DNA from: Acidobacteriota bacterium
GTDB taxonomy: Bacteria; Acidobacteriota; Vicinamibacteria; Vicinamibacterales; SCN-69-37
Direction: 5' to 3'
Assembly (NCBI GenBank): GCA_016716905.1
Contig: JADJUS010000022.1
Coordinates: 1,751,095 to 1,815,094 of the forward strand
Length of the DNA: 64,000 nucleotides
The notes below the pieces were generated by a model. The model did not search any database and was not told where the DNA came from. It saw only the letters and a list, made by a program, of their open reading frames with translations. Of this stretch, positions 27,096-35,613 are shown in pieces. Numbering within the stretch: position 1 is the first letter of the stretch; each line of letters opens with the position of its first letter. The position numbers and the translations under genes are program-made.

Positions 27096-27368
27096 TCAGG
27101 TCCTCGGCACGATCACGGTCTCGCCTGGTGTGTCCACCAGTTCGCGTCCGTCAAGCGCGGTGTTGGCATCGGCCACGTGCCAGAACTGCGTCGCATCGCC
27201 CGTGCGGGCCTGCGCCAGCAGGTCGAGCCGCTCTCCGGCCTGCACCATTTGCGGGTCGCCGGTCGCGGGCGTCAGGCGGCGCAACTTCAGCGCCGTCACG
27301 GTTTCTCCAGTGGACGAGGTGGTCTCGACCGTCGAGACCTTGTGGTAGCGGGAGTGTGGGAGAAACAT
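27096..27368 (-). CDS. Small LysM-like tail protein
   Basis: A 90-residue protein whose second half has a LysM/gpX pattern (MVQAGERLDLLAQARTGDATQFWHVADAN ... VIVPRT, read with the usual loops). In Afp7/Pvc7 a LysM domain is fused to a tube-like domain and joins tube and baseplate. Here the two parts are separate neighbouring genes. It lies between the tube-cap and hub genes with 8-bp and 1-bp gaps. Confidence 0.8.
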   Translation of the reverse strand: MFLPHSRYHKVSTVETTSSTGETVTALKLRRLTPATGDPQMVQAGERLDLLAQARTGDATQFWHVADANTALDGRELVDTPGETVIVPRT

Positions 27369-27376
27369 GGCGGCTC

Positions 27377-28048
27377 CTACAGCGGGATCAGTTCGACAAT
27401 TTGTTCAGCGGTATTGGCCAGGTTGGCGATGGCCTGGGCTTCTTTCGCGATCGTGGAGTATTCGAGCGCGCCCTTCGCCAGCACGTCGTCAGAGCAGTCG
27501 TCGAGCGCATTCACACTCAGGGTGATATCCACCTCCGCGCGAACGGGGTTGAGGATGGCGTCGTATTCGAGTTCCGAGAAACTCATGGAGTCGATGGTGA
27601 CCGGCAGCACGCGCGCGAGGCCCCAGATAAAGAGAATGCGCGGGTACTTTTCGCGCGGGATGGGCTGAGCGGGAGCGTCATCAGCCCCGCCGCCGCCGAC
27701 CGCATCGCCAATCGCATCGATGGCCGCACCCACCAGGCCGGCGATCTTCGAACTCGGCAGGACCATCTTCTCGAGGGCGGCGAGTTGTGGGCCGATGCCG
27801 AACATCTGCGCGAGCACCTTGCCTTCGTCGAGCATGTTGGCGGCGCTGAAGTGCGCCTTGAACGAGATCTTTTCGAACGTGCGCTCACCGGCCTGCGTGG
27901 TTTCGCGTTGGATGGCGCCGGTGGGTCGCGGCGGGATCTGGAGCGTGCGCGTGAGTGACTCCGGGTTGAACTGGAAGATCACCACGTTCGGGATGGGCCC
28001 GATGAGTGAGGTGCCGTATTCGATGAGGGCGCCGCGCAACAGACTCAT
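27377..28048 (-). CDS. CIS tube-cap/adaptor protein (Afp7/Pvc7 N-terminal-like)
   Basis: 223 residues with the contractile-injection-system tube-like fold: NVVIFQFNPESLTRTLQ near the N-terminus, FEKISFKAHFSA, then RILFIWGLARVLPVTIDSM, LNPVRAEVDITLSV and a final amphipathic helix. These proteins sit between the inner tube and the hub. A Gly/Ala-rich loop (IDAIGDAVGGGGADD) interrupts the domain. It overlaps the upstream 76-residue gene by 4 bp and is followed by the separate LysM gene. Confidence 0.82.
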   Translation of the reverse strand: MSLLRGALIEYGTSLIGPIPNVVIFQFNPESLTRTLQIPPRPTGAIQRETTQAGERTFEKISFKAHFSAANMLDEGKVLAQMFGIGPQLAALEKMVLPSSKIAGLVGAAIDAIGDAVGGGGADDAPAQPIPREKYPRILFIWGLARVLPVTIDSMSFSELEYDAILNPVRAEVDITLSVNALDDCSDDVLAKGALEYSTIAKEAQAIANLANTAEQIVELIPL

Positions 28049-28275
28049 GATGCGTCTCCGAGAATCCTGCCGGCGATTTGACGTGCGATGCCTGTAGCGA
28101 GATCGTGTGGCTTGCCCGCCTCGGTCGTGCCACCACGCTGCGCTGCCAGCTCACGCGCGAGGGCAGGGCCCAGCGCCCGCGCGGCCGCTTCAGCGGTGTC
28201 TGGAGCAAAGCCCCGCAGGTCCAGTTCCAGCCGGTCAATCCGCACCCGTCGGCGTCCCTGTAGAGGCGCGCTCAT
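28045..28275 (-). CDS. Small uncharacterised eCIS-locus protein
   Basis: A 76-residue protein coupled on both sides by 4-bp overlaps, to the AAA+ ATPase upstream and the tube cap downstream. It starts with a basic segment and one strand (RRVRIDRLELDLRGF), then a helical part (EAAARALGPALARELA) and a final helix (DLATGIARQIAGRIL). I do not recognise a named family, though small proteins of this kind occur at this position in other injection loci. It may be an assembly factor for the ATPase or cap. Confidence 0.6.
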   Translation of the reverse strand: MSAPLQGRRRVRIDRLELDLRGFAPDTAEAAARALGPALARELAAQRGGTTEAGKPHDLATGIARQIAGRILGDAS

Positions 28276-30344
28276 CGCGTGGTCCTTTGCGCGGCCACAA
28301 GCGCCGCATACGGTCCGAACTGTTCCAGGCTGGTGGCGCGCTCCAGTTTGTCGAGCTCGCGCTGTACCGCCCGCACCACCGCGGCCATCGTCAACCGCCG
28401 CTCCGCGCCAACCGAGGCGCTTTGCAGACAAGCCTGGAACACGATGCCGCGGATGTGGCCGCCGGCCAGCGCGAAGCGCTGTGCCAGGAAGTCGAAGTCC
28501 ACGTCGCTGGCATCAACCCCTTCGGGGATGACGCCACGCCAGATACGCAGGCGCTCTTCGGCGCCCGGCATTGGAAACTCGACCGCAAAACGCAGCCGGC
28601 GCAAGAACGCGTCGTCCAGGTCCTTCTTGCGGTTGGTAGCGAGGATGGCGAGGCCCTTGAAGCGCTCCATGCGTTCAAGCAAGTAGCTGATTTCGAGGTT
28701 GGCGTACCGGTCGTGCGCGTCCTTGACCTCGGTGCGTTTGCCGAAGAGTGCGTCGGCTTCGTCGAAGAACAACACGACATCGGCGGAATCGGCGGCGTCG
28801 AAGAGTCGCCGCAAGTTCTTCTCCGTTTCGCCGATGTACTTGTTGACCACCTGCGACAGGTCGATGCGGTAGAGCGGCAGCGCCAGTTCCGACGCAATCG
28901 CCTCGGCCGCCATCGTCTTGCCGGTGCCGGGAGGGCCGGCAAACAACACGGCCAGTCCGCCCTCGTTCCATGCATGCGCGGTGCCCCAGTCATAGTGCAC
29001 CCGCGTGAGGTTGGTCATGGCCGCGATGATTTCGGCAATCTGCGCGTCCTGCGCGGCGGGCAGCATCAATTCATCGCGGCGGAATCGCGGCGTGACGGGC
29101 TGTGCGAGTGAGCCGAGATCGAGATCGGCGCGTGCGGCGGCCAGCATTTCGTCCATGCGCGGTGGCCGGCCCAGCGTGGCCAGTTCACGGCCCACTCGCG
29201 CGATGCCCGCTTCTTCGTAGCGGAAGCGGCGCGCCAGTTCCGGCAACTCCGCCGCTGCGGTCGGCAGGGCGCGTCGCCAATGCGCCAAGCGTTCTGCGTA
29301 CGTCAGTGGCGACACCGTGATGGCCGGCAACGTGGATCCGAGGCCGCGCAAGGCCGCGCCCTCGTGCGCGCCGACGAACACTGTGAGCGGAAGGCCCGGC
29401 AGCGGCGGGGCTTCGGCGACCGGGGCGGCCGGATCGTGAACGGACGTACTCGTGAGCATGGCGGCCGGCAGATAAACGGCCTGGCCACGCAACCACGCCA
29501 CCGTGAGCGCCTGTGCCATCTGATCACGCGGCAGGGCCACGCTTGGTCTGACCGTGCCGATGCCGGCATGTGCTGCACAGGCAGCGGCGACTTCTGCCAG
29601 CGGCGCGCCGATGGCGCCCAGCACCGGTACCAGTCGCATTCCCGGCTGCGCGTGGGGGTCGCTGTCGGCCGCCAGTGCGGCTGCCACTCGAGCGATCGCC
29701 GCGTTGTCGAGTGTCGCCAACGCCTGCGACGGCACAACGGTTTCGAGCGCGACGGGCAATTCGGCGTCGGCAAACAGCAACTGGCCCGCAACCAGCGGAG
29801 GCACACGCAGGGGTGCCTGCCAATCGTGCGCTCCGCCCGATGCCTGCGAAGCCAGAATGCCGTAGCGCATCAGTGTGTGTGCCGGGTCGAAACACCGCAG
29901 CACTTCGTCGGGCTCGTCCCACAGGCGCTGCGCCAATGCGAGCGTTGGCACGGTACGCGAGGCGTCGTTCAGACAACTGGCGATGACCGGCCCCGCTGCG
30001 CTGTCAACCACGGGCAGCAGCGCCACCGCCAGAATGAAGCGCTCGACGGGCTGCAGTTCGAGTTCCCTGACCACCCATCCGAACGATCCGCGGATATCGC
30101 TGTCGCCCGAGTCGTCCGGTTCCTCTGCCGCCACCAGTTCGCTCAAGTGCCGCGCCGTGACGTCACTTTCGAAGAACGCACGCTTGTCGGCTTCGTAGCG
30201 CATGAGATCCAGCGCGTTGGTGGCACCCGGTTCGCGCCAGAGCCAGCAGACTTCTCGACGGAGGCGCCAGGCGACCTGGCCAAGCCAGTACTGCGCGAGC
30301 ACATCGCCACCGTGCACGCCCGGCAGGAATGCGATCGTCCTCAT
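28272..30344 (-). CDS. AAA+ ATPase of the eCIS (Afp15-like)
   Basis: A 690-residue ATPase. The N-terminal 450 residues are helical and specific to the injection-system family (for example SFGWVVRELELQPVERFILAV). The C-terminal AAA+ module has Walker A GPPGTGKT (470-477), Walker B VVLFFDEAD (523-531), sensor-1 ILATNRKKDLDDAF and an arginine pair in LRRLRFAVEFP. Afp15/Pvc15-like ATPases act in particle assembly or cargo loading in the cytoplasm. The gene overlaps both neighbours by 4 bp, Pvc16-like upstream and the 76-residue protein downstream. Confidence 0.92.
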   Translation of the reverse strand: MRTIAFLPGVHGGDVLAQYWLGQVAWRLRREVCWLWREPGATNALDLMRYEADKRAFFESDVTARHLSELVAAEEPDDSGDSDIRGSFGWVVRELELQPVERFILAVALLPVVDSAAGPVIASCLNDASRTVPTLALAQRLWDEPDEVLRCFDPAHTLMRYGILASQASGGAHDWQAPLRVPPLVAGQLLFADAELPVALETVVPSQALATLDNAAIARVAAALAADSDPHAQPGMRLVPVLGAIGAPLAEVAAACAAHAGIGTVRPSVALPRDQMAQALTVAWLRGQAVYLPAAMLTSTSVHDPAAPVAEAPPLPGLPLTVFVGAHEGAALRGLGSTLPAITVSPLTYAERLAHWRRALPTAAAELPELARRFRYEEAGIARVGRELATLGRPPRMDEMLAAARADLDLGSLAQPVTPRFRRDELMLPAAQDAQIAEIIAAMTNLTRVHYDWGTAHAWNEGGLAVLFAGPPGTGKTMAAEAIASELALPLYRIDLSQVVNKYIGETEKNLRRLFDAADSADVVLFFDEADALFGKRTEVKDAHDRYANLEISYLLERMERFKGLAILATNRKKDLDDAFLRRLRFAVEFPMPGAEERLRIWRGVIPEGVDASDVDFDFLAQRFALAGGHIRGIVFQACLQSASVGAERRLTMAAVVRAVQRELDKLERATSLEQFGPYAALVAAQRTTR

Positions 30345-31510
30345 GGCACCACCACGCGCGGGCTCGCGTTTGCCTGCTGATTGTTCACGCGAAGGATGGC
30401 GCGGTAACTCCCAGCTGGTACAGCGGTTCCCACCCCGGGGACGGTCAGTGTCTTCTGGTCCGCCGCTGTGTTTACCACGTCAAACTGGCGGACGGTCACG
30501 CCATCAGACTCGCGATACAACAACACGATCACGTCGTCTTCGTTGTCACCAAGCAGAAGCCCCTGCAGCTGAAGATTCCCGGCGACGAGGGTGGCGCCGG
30601 TCACCACCGGCAGCAGCTTTGCGGCGAGCAGATTGCTTGACCGGGTACGCGTTGGCGACAGGCGGCGTCGAACCACCAGTGGCATCTCACCTGCCGACAA
30701 CGTGCCGCCCGAGGCGATCGGTGCGCCCGGACTGCCCTCGGCAACCACGACGAGCCGATCGATGCGGCGTTCGACGACCGTCAACATGACATCGCCCAGC
30801 ACCACTTCCATGTCGGTGCCGGCGACGTCGGTGCCGAAGATCGTGAGCGTGGCCCCAGGCTCGAAGCGTGCAGGTTCCACACGATCGAGTTGCGCACCCA
30901 TCGACGGAATGACATCGATCTGCACGCCGTCACGCCCGATCACCGTTTCAGGCGCCGTGCTGTAGTCCACGCCGACGAGCAGGGAACCGCGCGGGACGGC
31001 GCCAGGCACGATCATCACGGGTCTCACCTGGAAGGCCACCGACAACCGGTATCGTTCGCCATTGCCCTGCATCAGCTTCGAAAGCAGTTCGGAACTCGAG
31101 TCTTCGAATGTGAGTTTCAGCGGTTCGGGATTGTTCTCGAGCGCCAGGCGCACGTTGGCATCAACCAGCGAGTCGATTGGCAGGAAGGCCAGGTCCTGCA
31201 GCGCGGTCAGGCCGAGACCCAGCAGATCGTGGGCGGCGGGGGAATCGCTTCGCTCCCTTCCGTCAAACGCCGTGAGCAGGAACTTGAGCACCAGCCACAA
31301 TCGGGGCGGCTCACCGGTGCCCATGGACTGGTTGCGCATATGTCCGTCGAAACTCACTTCGTACAGGAAGAGGTTGAGCTTCGCATTCGCGTCCGTATCC
31401 GCGGCTTCTTCCGGCTTGCCGATCTCAACTTCGAACCCGCGCCGGATCAGGTGATCCTGCAGCAGGCGGGTGACGGCGCCGATCGCCATGGAAGAGTCTG
31501 CGAGCGCCAT
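30341..31510 (-). CDS. Pvc16/DUF4255-like tail terminator
   Basis: A 389-residue protein. The first 190 residues match the DUF4255/Pvc16 N-terminal family: MAIGAVTRLLQDHLIRRGFEVEI, LNLFLYEVSFDGHMRN, LWLVLKFLLTAF, AAHDLLGLGLTALQ and RYRLSVAFQVRPVMI. In Afp and PVC the counterpart (Afp16/Pvc16) caps the sheath and tube and ends growth. The C-terminal half has Ig-like strand repeats (GATLTIFGTDVAGTDMEVVLG, GSYRAILRVNNQQ), an extension that may expose a surface domain at the particle's distal end. Confidence 0.85.
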   Translation of the reverse strand: MALADSSMAIGAVTRLLQDHLIRRGFEVEIGKPEEAADTDANAKLNLFLYEVSFDGHMRNQSMGTGEPPRLWLVLKFLLTAFDGRERSDSPAAHDLLGLGLTALQDLAFLPIDSLVDANVRLALENNPEPLKLTFEDSSSELLSKLMQGNGERYRLSVAFQVRPVMIVPGAVPRGSLLVGVDYSTAPETVIGRDGVQIDVIPSMGAQLDRVEPARFEPGATLTIFGTDVAGTDMEVVLGDVMLTVVERRIDRLVVVAEGSPGAPIASGGTLSAGEMPLVVRRRLSPTRTRSSNLLAAKLLPVVTGATLVAGNLQLQGLLLGDNEDDVIVLLYRESDGVTVRQFDVVNTAADQKTLTVPGVGTAVPAGSYRAILRVNNQQANASPRVVVP

Positions 31511-31512
31511 GG

Positions 31513-32313
31513 TCAGATCCTGCGGAGGGCTCGCCGTGAAAGGGCGCTGCGCTGCGGACGAGCAGCGGTGGCGCGAGGGGCGGCAGGCGGTGCCTGCGGG
31601 CTCTGGACGGCCTGCACGGCCGGCGCATCCACCCGCACATGAATCGCGCCAATGGAGACTTCAACGATCTCGTTTCGAGCCACAGGCGCCGGCGACAACG
31701 GCGCCACCGGAATCATTGCCGGAGTGGTGGTCGCCGGGCGGGCGGTTGCGTCGGGTACCACCGATGCCGCTTCTGTGTGGCCAATCCGCTGAGAGGGCAG
31801 ATCATCCCCGAGCCTCTGACGGCGAGGCGTTGCGTCAACTTCGCGAGGCGCGATCACCTCGCGGGTATGCGCCGGTGCGTGCGCGACTGACGCGCCAACT
31901 TGCTGCGCCACGGCGTCGGCCGCAACCCAACGCATCGCAGCCCTCACCATGGCCTGGCCGAGGTCGGGCGCGTCGTCGGCCGTCATGGTCTCGGCTCGCG
32001 CTGCGGCTGGCTCGACTGGCGGCTGCTGTGCGACACGCTCGACTCGGGTGGCCTGCGGAGCAGGCGCAGCAGGAGTGATCGCTGCGGCTCGCGTGATCGG
32101 TGCCTGCGGCGATGGCTCGAACTCTGACGTTCGCTCCCGGGTCGGCCGCGTCTCCAACCGGTCGGTGGTCTGCGCCGCGCGCGGCGCCATCGTTTCCGCC
32201 CGAGTCTCCTGGTCGAGTTCAACCACGCCGGGCGGCCGATGCGTCATGGCGCGCCCCGTGGCACCGGCGCCAACGCCCGTCGCTCGCAACAGTGCATCGA
32301 AGTAGCCCCTCAT
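31513..32313 (-). CDS. Disordered Pro/Ala-rich eCIS protein with conserved C-terminal strand
   Basis: 266 residues, mostly low-complexity Pro, Ala, Thr and Arg. Only two short parts look ordered: a helix near 115-135 (LGQAMVRAAMRWVAADAVAQ) and a beta strand near the end (EIVEVSIGAIHVRVDAP). Pro-rich proteins ending in a similar strand are common in related injection loci, but I know no function. It overlaps the chaperone gene by 4 bp. It is a weak candidate for a tape-measure-like or tube-lumen protein, because no other such gene is present. Confidence 0.55.
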   Translation of the reverse strand: MRGYFDALLRATGVGAGATGRAMTHRPPGVVELDQETRAETMAPRAAQTTDRLETRPTRERTSEFEPSPQAPITRAAAITPAAPAPQATRVERVAQQPPVEPAAARAETMTADDAPDLGQAMVRAAMRWVAADAVAQQVGASVAHAPAHTREVIAPREVDATPRRQRLGDDLPSQRIGHTEAASVVPDATARPATTTPAMIPVAPLSPAPVARNEIVEVSIGAIHVRVDAPAVQAVQSPQAPPAAPRATAARPQRSALSRRALRRI

Positions 32314-33038
32314 CGGCCGTCCTCAATCAGCGCGATGTATCGCGCACGACGCGCCGGTGGCACGGCCAGCACTTCCGATTCCGTCCAGCCGTAGTTCGAT
32401 GCCAGTACGTGCACGTCATGCATCAGCGCGCGTTGTCGCGCCACCAACTTCGCGAGCGCGATGGATTCCAGATCCACGTCCACTTCGTTGGGCGCATCGC
32501 AGGCAGCGCACCGGCACGCAACCGTGAAGTGCACCAGGGGATCCGCCGCCGCGAGGGCGTCCGCCAGCGTCGCCTCGTCGTCTGGCCGCGCGTTACCGGT
32601 GAGCACCAGCGAATTGAGCATCAGGCGAACCGCGTGTTCCCTTGAGGCGGGTGGTGCCGCCAACTGCGCCTTACGCCACTCGCGCAAGTCGGTGCCGGTT
32701 GGTCTGCGCATCGCCACGGCGCGGCCGTCGGCCAGGCGCACATGCAGCGGACCCGAGTCGGATGCACCTGTGGGCAATGCGCGCCAGGGCAGTTCGAATT
32801 CAAAGGACTCGCCGCAGCCTTGCGCCACACAACGCGCGGTCAGCGGAAGGGCGTCGCCCTGTTCAGTCAACGTGACGAGTTGCAGCAGGGCGGCTGTACG
32901 CTCACCGACGGGTTGCTCCCACCAGTACGCGGGATCACCCAGCCCGGCACACTGCGAGAGAACAGTGGTGACCAGACCGGGACGGTCTGCGGCTCCGAAG
33001 TCCACGTCCAGATCCATGGCTTCGCCAAACGGACGCAT
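32310..33038 (-). CDS. T4-like baseplate hub assembly chaperone
   Basis: A 242-residue protein that looks like the T4-family baseplate chaperones found next to eCIS tube genes. Two cysteine pairs, in CVAQGCGESFEFELP and CRCAACDAPNEV, probably bind zinc. Conserved context includes AYWWEQPVGERTAALLQLV, FLHVRLADGR-like strands and a helical C-terminus (LASNYGWTESEVLAVPPARRARYIALIE). These proteins help hub or tube assembly and are not in the finished particle in T4. It lies 8 bp after the tube gene. Confidence 0.7.
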   Translation of the reverse strand: MRPFGEAMDLDVDFGAADRPGLVTTVLSQCAGLGDPAYWWEQPVGERTAALLQLVTLTEQGDALPLTARCVAQGCGESFEFELPWRALPTGASDSGPLHVRLADGRAVAMRRPTGTDLREWRKAQLAAPPASREHAVRLMLNSLVLTGNARPDDEATLADALAAADPLVHFTVACRCAACDAPNEVDVDLESIALAKLVARQRALMHDVHVLASNYGWTESEVLAVPPARRARYIALIEDGR

Positions 33039-33046
33039 GGCTACCC

Positions 33047-33565
33047 TCAGCCCGCAAGGACAGGTTCAGAGGGTTCAACCACATCGAGATCGCGCTCCCA
33101 GCCTTCGTTCTCAAGCTTGAGCGTCTGAATCGCGATGGCATTGGCATTGGCGTCGAGGTCGGGCAGCGCCTGGAACTCAGAGACCCAGCAGCGATAGATC
33201 TTGTACGCCAGCACCACCTGACCGGCCTCGTTATAGACCTCCAGGATCACGTCCTTGCGGAAGTCTTTCAGGCTGACCTCGGCGCCAAGACCGGCGCCGA
33301 CATGCCACACCTTGTTGGCCCAGGCCTCGAACTCCAGGTCGTGCGTCACGCCGCGTTCAAGCGTGATGGCCTCGTACTTCGTGCGGCCGGGCGACTTGCG
33401 CGACGTCGAGGGGTCGCCGCCTTCGCGATGTTCCACCACCTCGGTGCTGCGCTTGAGCGCCCCGCACTTGGCGACGCCAGCCACATAGCGTCCGTCCCAC
33501 TTGAGACGGAACTTGAAGTTCTTGTACGGGTCGAAGCGATGGGTGTTGACGGCAAACTGGGCCAT
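33047..33565 (-). CDS. Inner tube protein (gp19-like)
   Basis: A 172-residue tube protein of the T4 gp19/Afp family. Diagnostic features are YKNFKFRLKWDGRYVAGVAK, the loop HREGGDPSTSRKSPGRTKYEAITLERGVTHD, FRKDVILEVYNEAGQVVLAYKIYRCWVSEFQALPD (read in pieces) and IQTLKLENEGWERD. Hexamers stack to form the tube propelled through the target envelope. Only one tube gene is present, where Afp has several. It follows the sheath gene by 12 bp. Confidence 0.93.
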   Translation of the reverse strand: MAQFAVNTHRFDPYKNFKFRLKWDGRYVAGVAKCGALKRSTEVVEHREGGDPSTSRKSPGRTKYEAITLERGVTHDLEFEAWANKVWHVGAGLGAEVSLKDFRKDVILEVYNEAGQVVLAYKIYRCWVSEFQALPDLDANANAIAIQTLKLENEGWERDLDVVEPSEPVLAG

Positions 33566-33577
33566 GATTCGACTCCC

Positions 33578-35464
33578 TTATTGCAGATCGCCGGCGATCT
33601 GCTGAATGGTGATGACAACAAATTCAGCCGGCTTGAGCGGTGCGAAGCCGACCATGATGTTGACGATGCCGAGGTTGCGATCGGCTTGGGTGGTGGTTTC
33701 CTTGTCGCACTTGACGAAGAAGGCTTCCTGCGGCGTTTTGCCCTGAAACGCGCCCTGACGGAACAGGCCGTTCATGAACGCGCCGAGGTTCAACCGAATC
33801 TGAGCCCAGAGCGGTTCGTCGTTTGGTTCAAACACCACCCACTGCGTGCCCCGGTACAGGCTTTCTTCCAGGAAGAGTGCGAGGCGGCGGATGGGGACGT
33901 ACTTATACTCGTCGGCCTGCGCGTCCGCGCCCTTCATCGTGCGCGCGCCCCAGGCGACACGCCCGTACGCGGGGAAGCTGCGCAGGGCGTTGACGCCGAG
34001 TGGATTGATCTGCCCGTTCTCGATGTCATTGATGGGGAGCGTCAGGTCGAGCACGCCGTTGAGCGTGGCGTCGGTGCCGGCCGGGGCCTTCCACACGCCC
34101 CGGGTGGCGTCCGTGCGCGCATACACACCGGCCATCGTGCCCGACGGTGCCATCGCGCGTGGCCGCAGACCGTCGAGTGGATCAACGATGCGTACCGCGG
34201 GGAAGTAGGTGGCCGCGTTTCGCGATTGTGATGCCCCGTTGGCCCAGGCGCCGATGTTCGCGAGTGTGCGGTTCGAAGGTGCGTCCACCACGTAGAAGGC
34301 GCGGCGCGCTTCGCACAGCGCCGTGGCTGCAGGAATCACCGCGGCTTCCTGCCCGGCCGTCATGTCGAACGTCTCGGGAATGAGCAGCATGTTGAACAGG
34401 TCCACGTCCAGCAGCGCGTAGATGCCGGTCTTGGCCAGTTCGTTGCCGACGAGATTGACTGCCGCGCCCCGGGTGCCGTCGGCGCCCGACGTGGGAGGGA
34501 CAAGGTTGTTGACCACGGCCGGACGCCGCTGGGCCGCGCCAGAAAACTCGCGACCGCCATTGGCCAGGCCCATGTTCGCCACGGCCGCGAGACCACCGAA
34601 TGCGCCACCTGCGATGACCACGCTGGACGTTTCGCCGGTGGCGAGTGACGCAATGCGCAGGTGACCGGTGCCGGCCTGACCGTCAGGACCCGTTTGCGAC
34701 GCCTGAAGCCTGGCGGCAAGTCCGGCCGCAGCGATCGCATTGGTGGTGGAGGTCACCAGCGCACCAATGTTCGCCCACGGTGCACCGGCGAGCGTCAACT
34801 GAAACGCCGTGGTGCCGTCCACCGAGCCGCCGATGATGGTGTTGGTCGGATTGAGCGGAAACGTGATGGCGCCGCTGACCGCGAATCCAGCCTGGGTAAA
34901 GGTCAGTGCGGGGCGCCGCGTGACCTGCACCAGCGCTGAGTTGTTGTTGACCACCGATTCGACGAACTGCCCGGAGTTTGAATCGAGGCTCAAGTTGCGG
35001 TGCGTCTCCACGGGCACCAGCGTGCTGCCGTCGGCCTGCAACTGCGAGATGACCAGGTTGAAGTCCGTATCCGCGTTCCGCACACCGGTGGTTTGTACCG
35101 AGATGCGCAGCCCGTTGCCCCATGCCCCTGGGCTGGACGCCTTCACGTCCAGGACGATCACCGCCGACCCATCCTGCAGCGTCCACGATGAGGTGGCGTG
35201 TCCCACTGCCACACGAACGATGATGGCCTGCGTGCCACCGTTCAGGAAGAACTGCCGGACGCCATACGACACCGGGCTGTCGCGGTCGAGTCCGCCATAC
35301 CCGCGCTCGAAGTCGGCAAAACTCGTGATGGCCACCGCCTTGTCGGGCACGCCCTTGCGGGTGAAGCCCACGAACGCGGCGACCGATGTGGCCACACCCG
35401 TGATGGTGCGCACCCCACTGGCTTTTTCGACAATGTAAACACCGGGATAGCTGACCTGCGCCAT
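33578..35464 (-). CDS. Contractile tail sheath protein
   Basis: A 628-residue sheath subunit and the first gene of the injection-system operon. The N-terminus AQVSYPGVYIVEKASGVR, SVAAFVGFTRKG and FFLNGGTQAIIVRV are classic sheath features. The C-terminal part (YRGTQWVVFEPNDEPLW, INLGAF-like helix, NGLFRQGAFQG, FFVKCDKETTTQ, LGIVNIMVGFAPLKPAEFV) is the conserved core that forms the interlocking mesh. A variable surface domain lies between (about 110-330). ATG 35464 has a strong Shine-Dalgarno (gaaggag). Only one sheath gene is present. Confidence 0.95.
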   Translation of the reverse strand: MAQVSYPGVYIVEKASGVRTITGVATSVAAFVGFTRKGVPDKAVAITSFADFERGYGGLDRDSPVSYGVRQFFLNGGTQAIIVRVAVGHATSSWTLQDGSAVIVLDVKASSPGAWGNGLRISVQTTGVRNADTDFNLVISQLQADGSTLVPVETHRNLSLDSNSGQFVESVVNNNSALVQVTRRPALTFTQAGFAVSGAITFPLNPTNTIIGGSVDGTTAFQLTLAGAPWANIGALVTSTTNAIAAAGLAARLQASQTGPDGQAGTGHLRIASLATGETSSVVIAGGAFGGLAAVANMGLANGGREFSGAAQRRPAVVNNLVPPTSGADGTRGAAVNLVGNELAKTGIYALLDVDLFNMLLIPETFDMTAGQEAAVIPAATALCEARRAFYVVDAPSNRTLANIGAWANGASQSRNAATYFPAVRIVDPLDGLRPRAMAPSGTMAGVYARTDATRGVWKAPAGTDATLNGVLDLTLPINDIENGQINPLGVNALRSFPAYGRVAWGARTMKGADAQADEYKYVPIRRLALFLEESLYRGTQWVVFEPNDEPLWAQIRLNLGAFMNGLFRQGAFQGKTPQEAFFVKCDKETTTQADRNLGIVNIMVGFAPLKPAEFVVITIQQIAGDLQ

Positions 35465-35550
35465 GGACACGTCTCCTTCTTCACTGCGATCGGACAGTCG
35501 TAGAGCGATGCCAACCTCTGACAATGTGTTAGCTGTGGCTCGGTGACGAA

Positions 35551-35566
35551 AGCAATTAACGTGCCT
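35551..35566 (-). promoter_or_regulatory. Candidate sigma-54 promoter for the eCIS operon
   Basis: Read on the minus strand, aGGCACGttaaTTGCt matches the RpoN -24/-12 consensus, with GG and GC separated by exactly 10 bases. It would start transcription about 75 nt before the sheath ATG. No convincing sigma-70 promoter was seen in the 207-bp gap. If real, the system needs an enhancer-binding activator. Confidence 0.55.
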
Positions 35567-35613
35567 CGCGCAACCGACGGCCTGGCCGATGTCAAAGCGT
35601 AGAGGGGCAGATA

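Noticed and set aside
9888..35464. Prophage or R-type pyocin interpretation
   Set aside because: No capsid, portal, terminase, integrase, holin or endolysin gene; AAA+ ATPase, Pvc16-like and DUF4157-like proteins point to an eCIS.
9888..35464. Type VI secretion system
   Set aside because: No TssB/C pair, ClpV or TssJLM membrane-complex genes; the sheath is a single phage-like chain.
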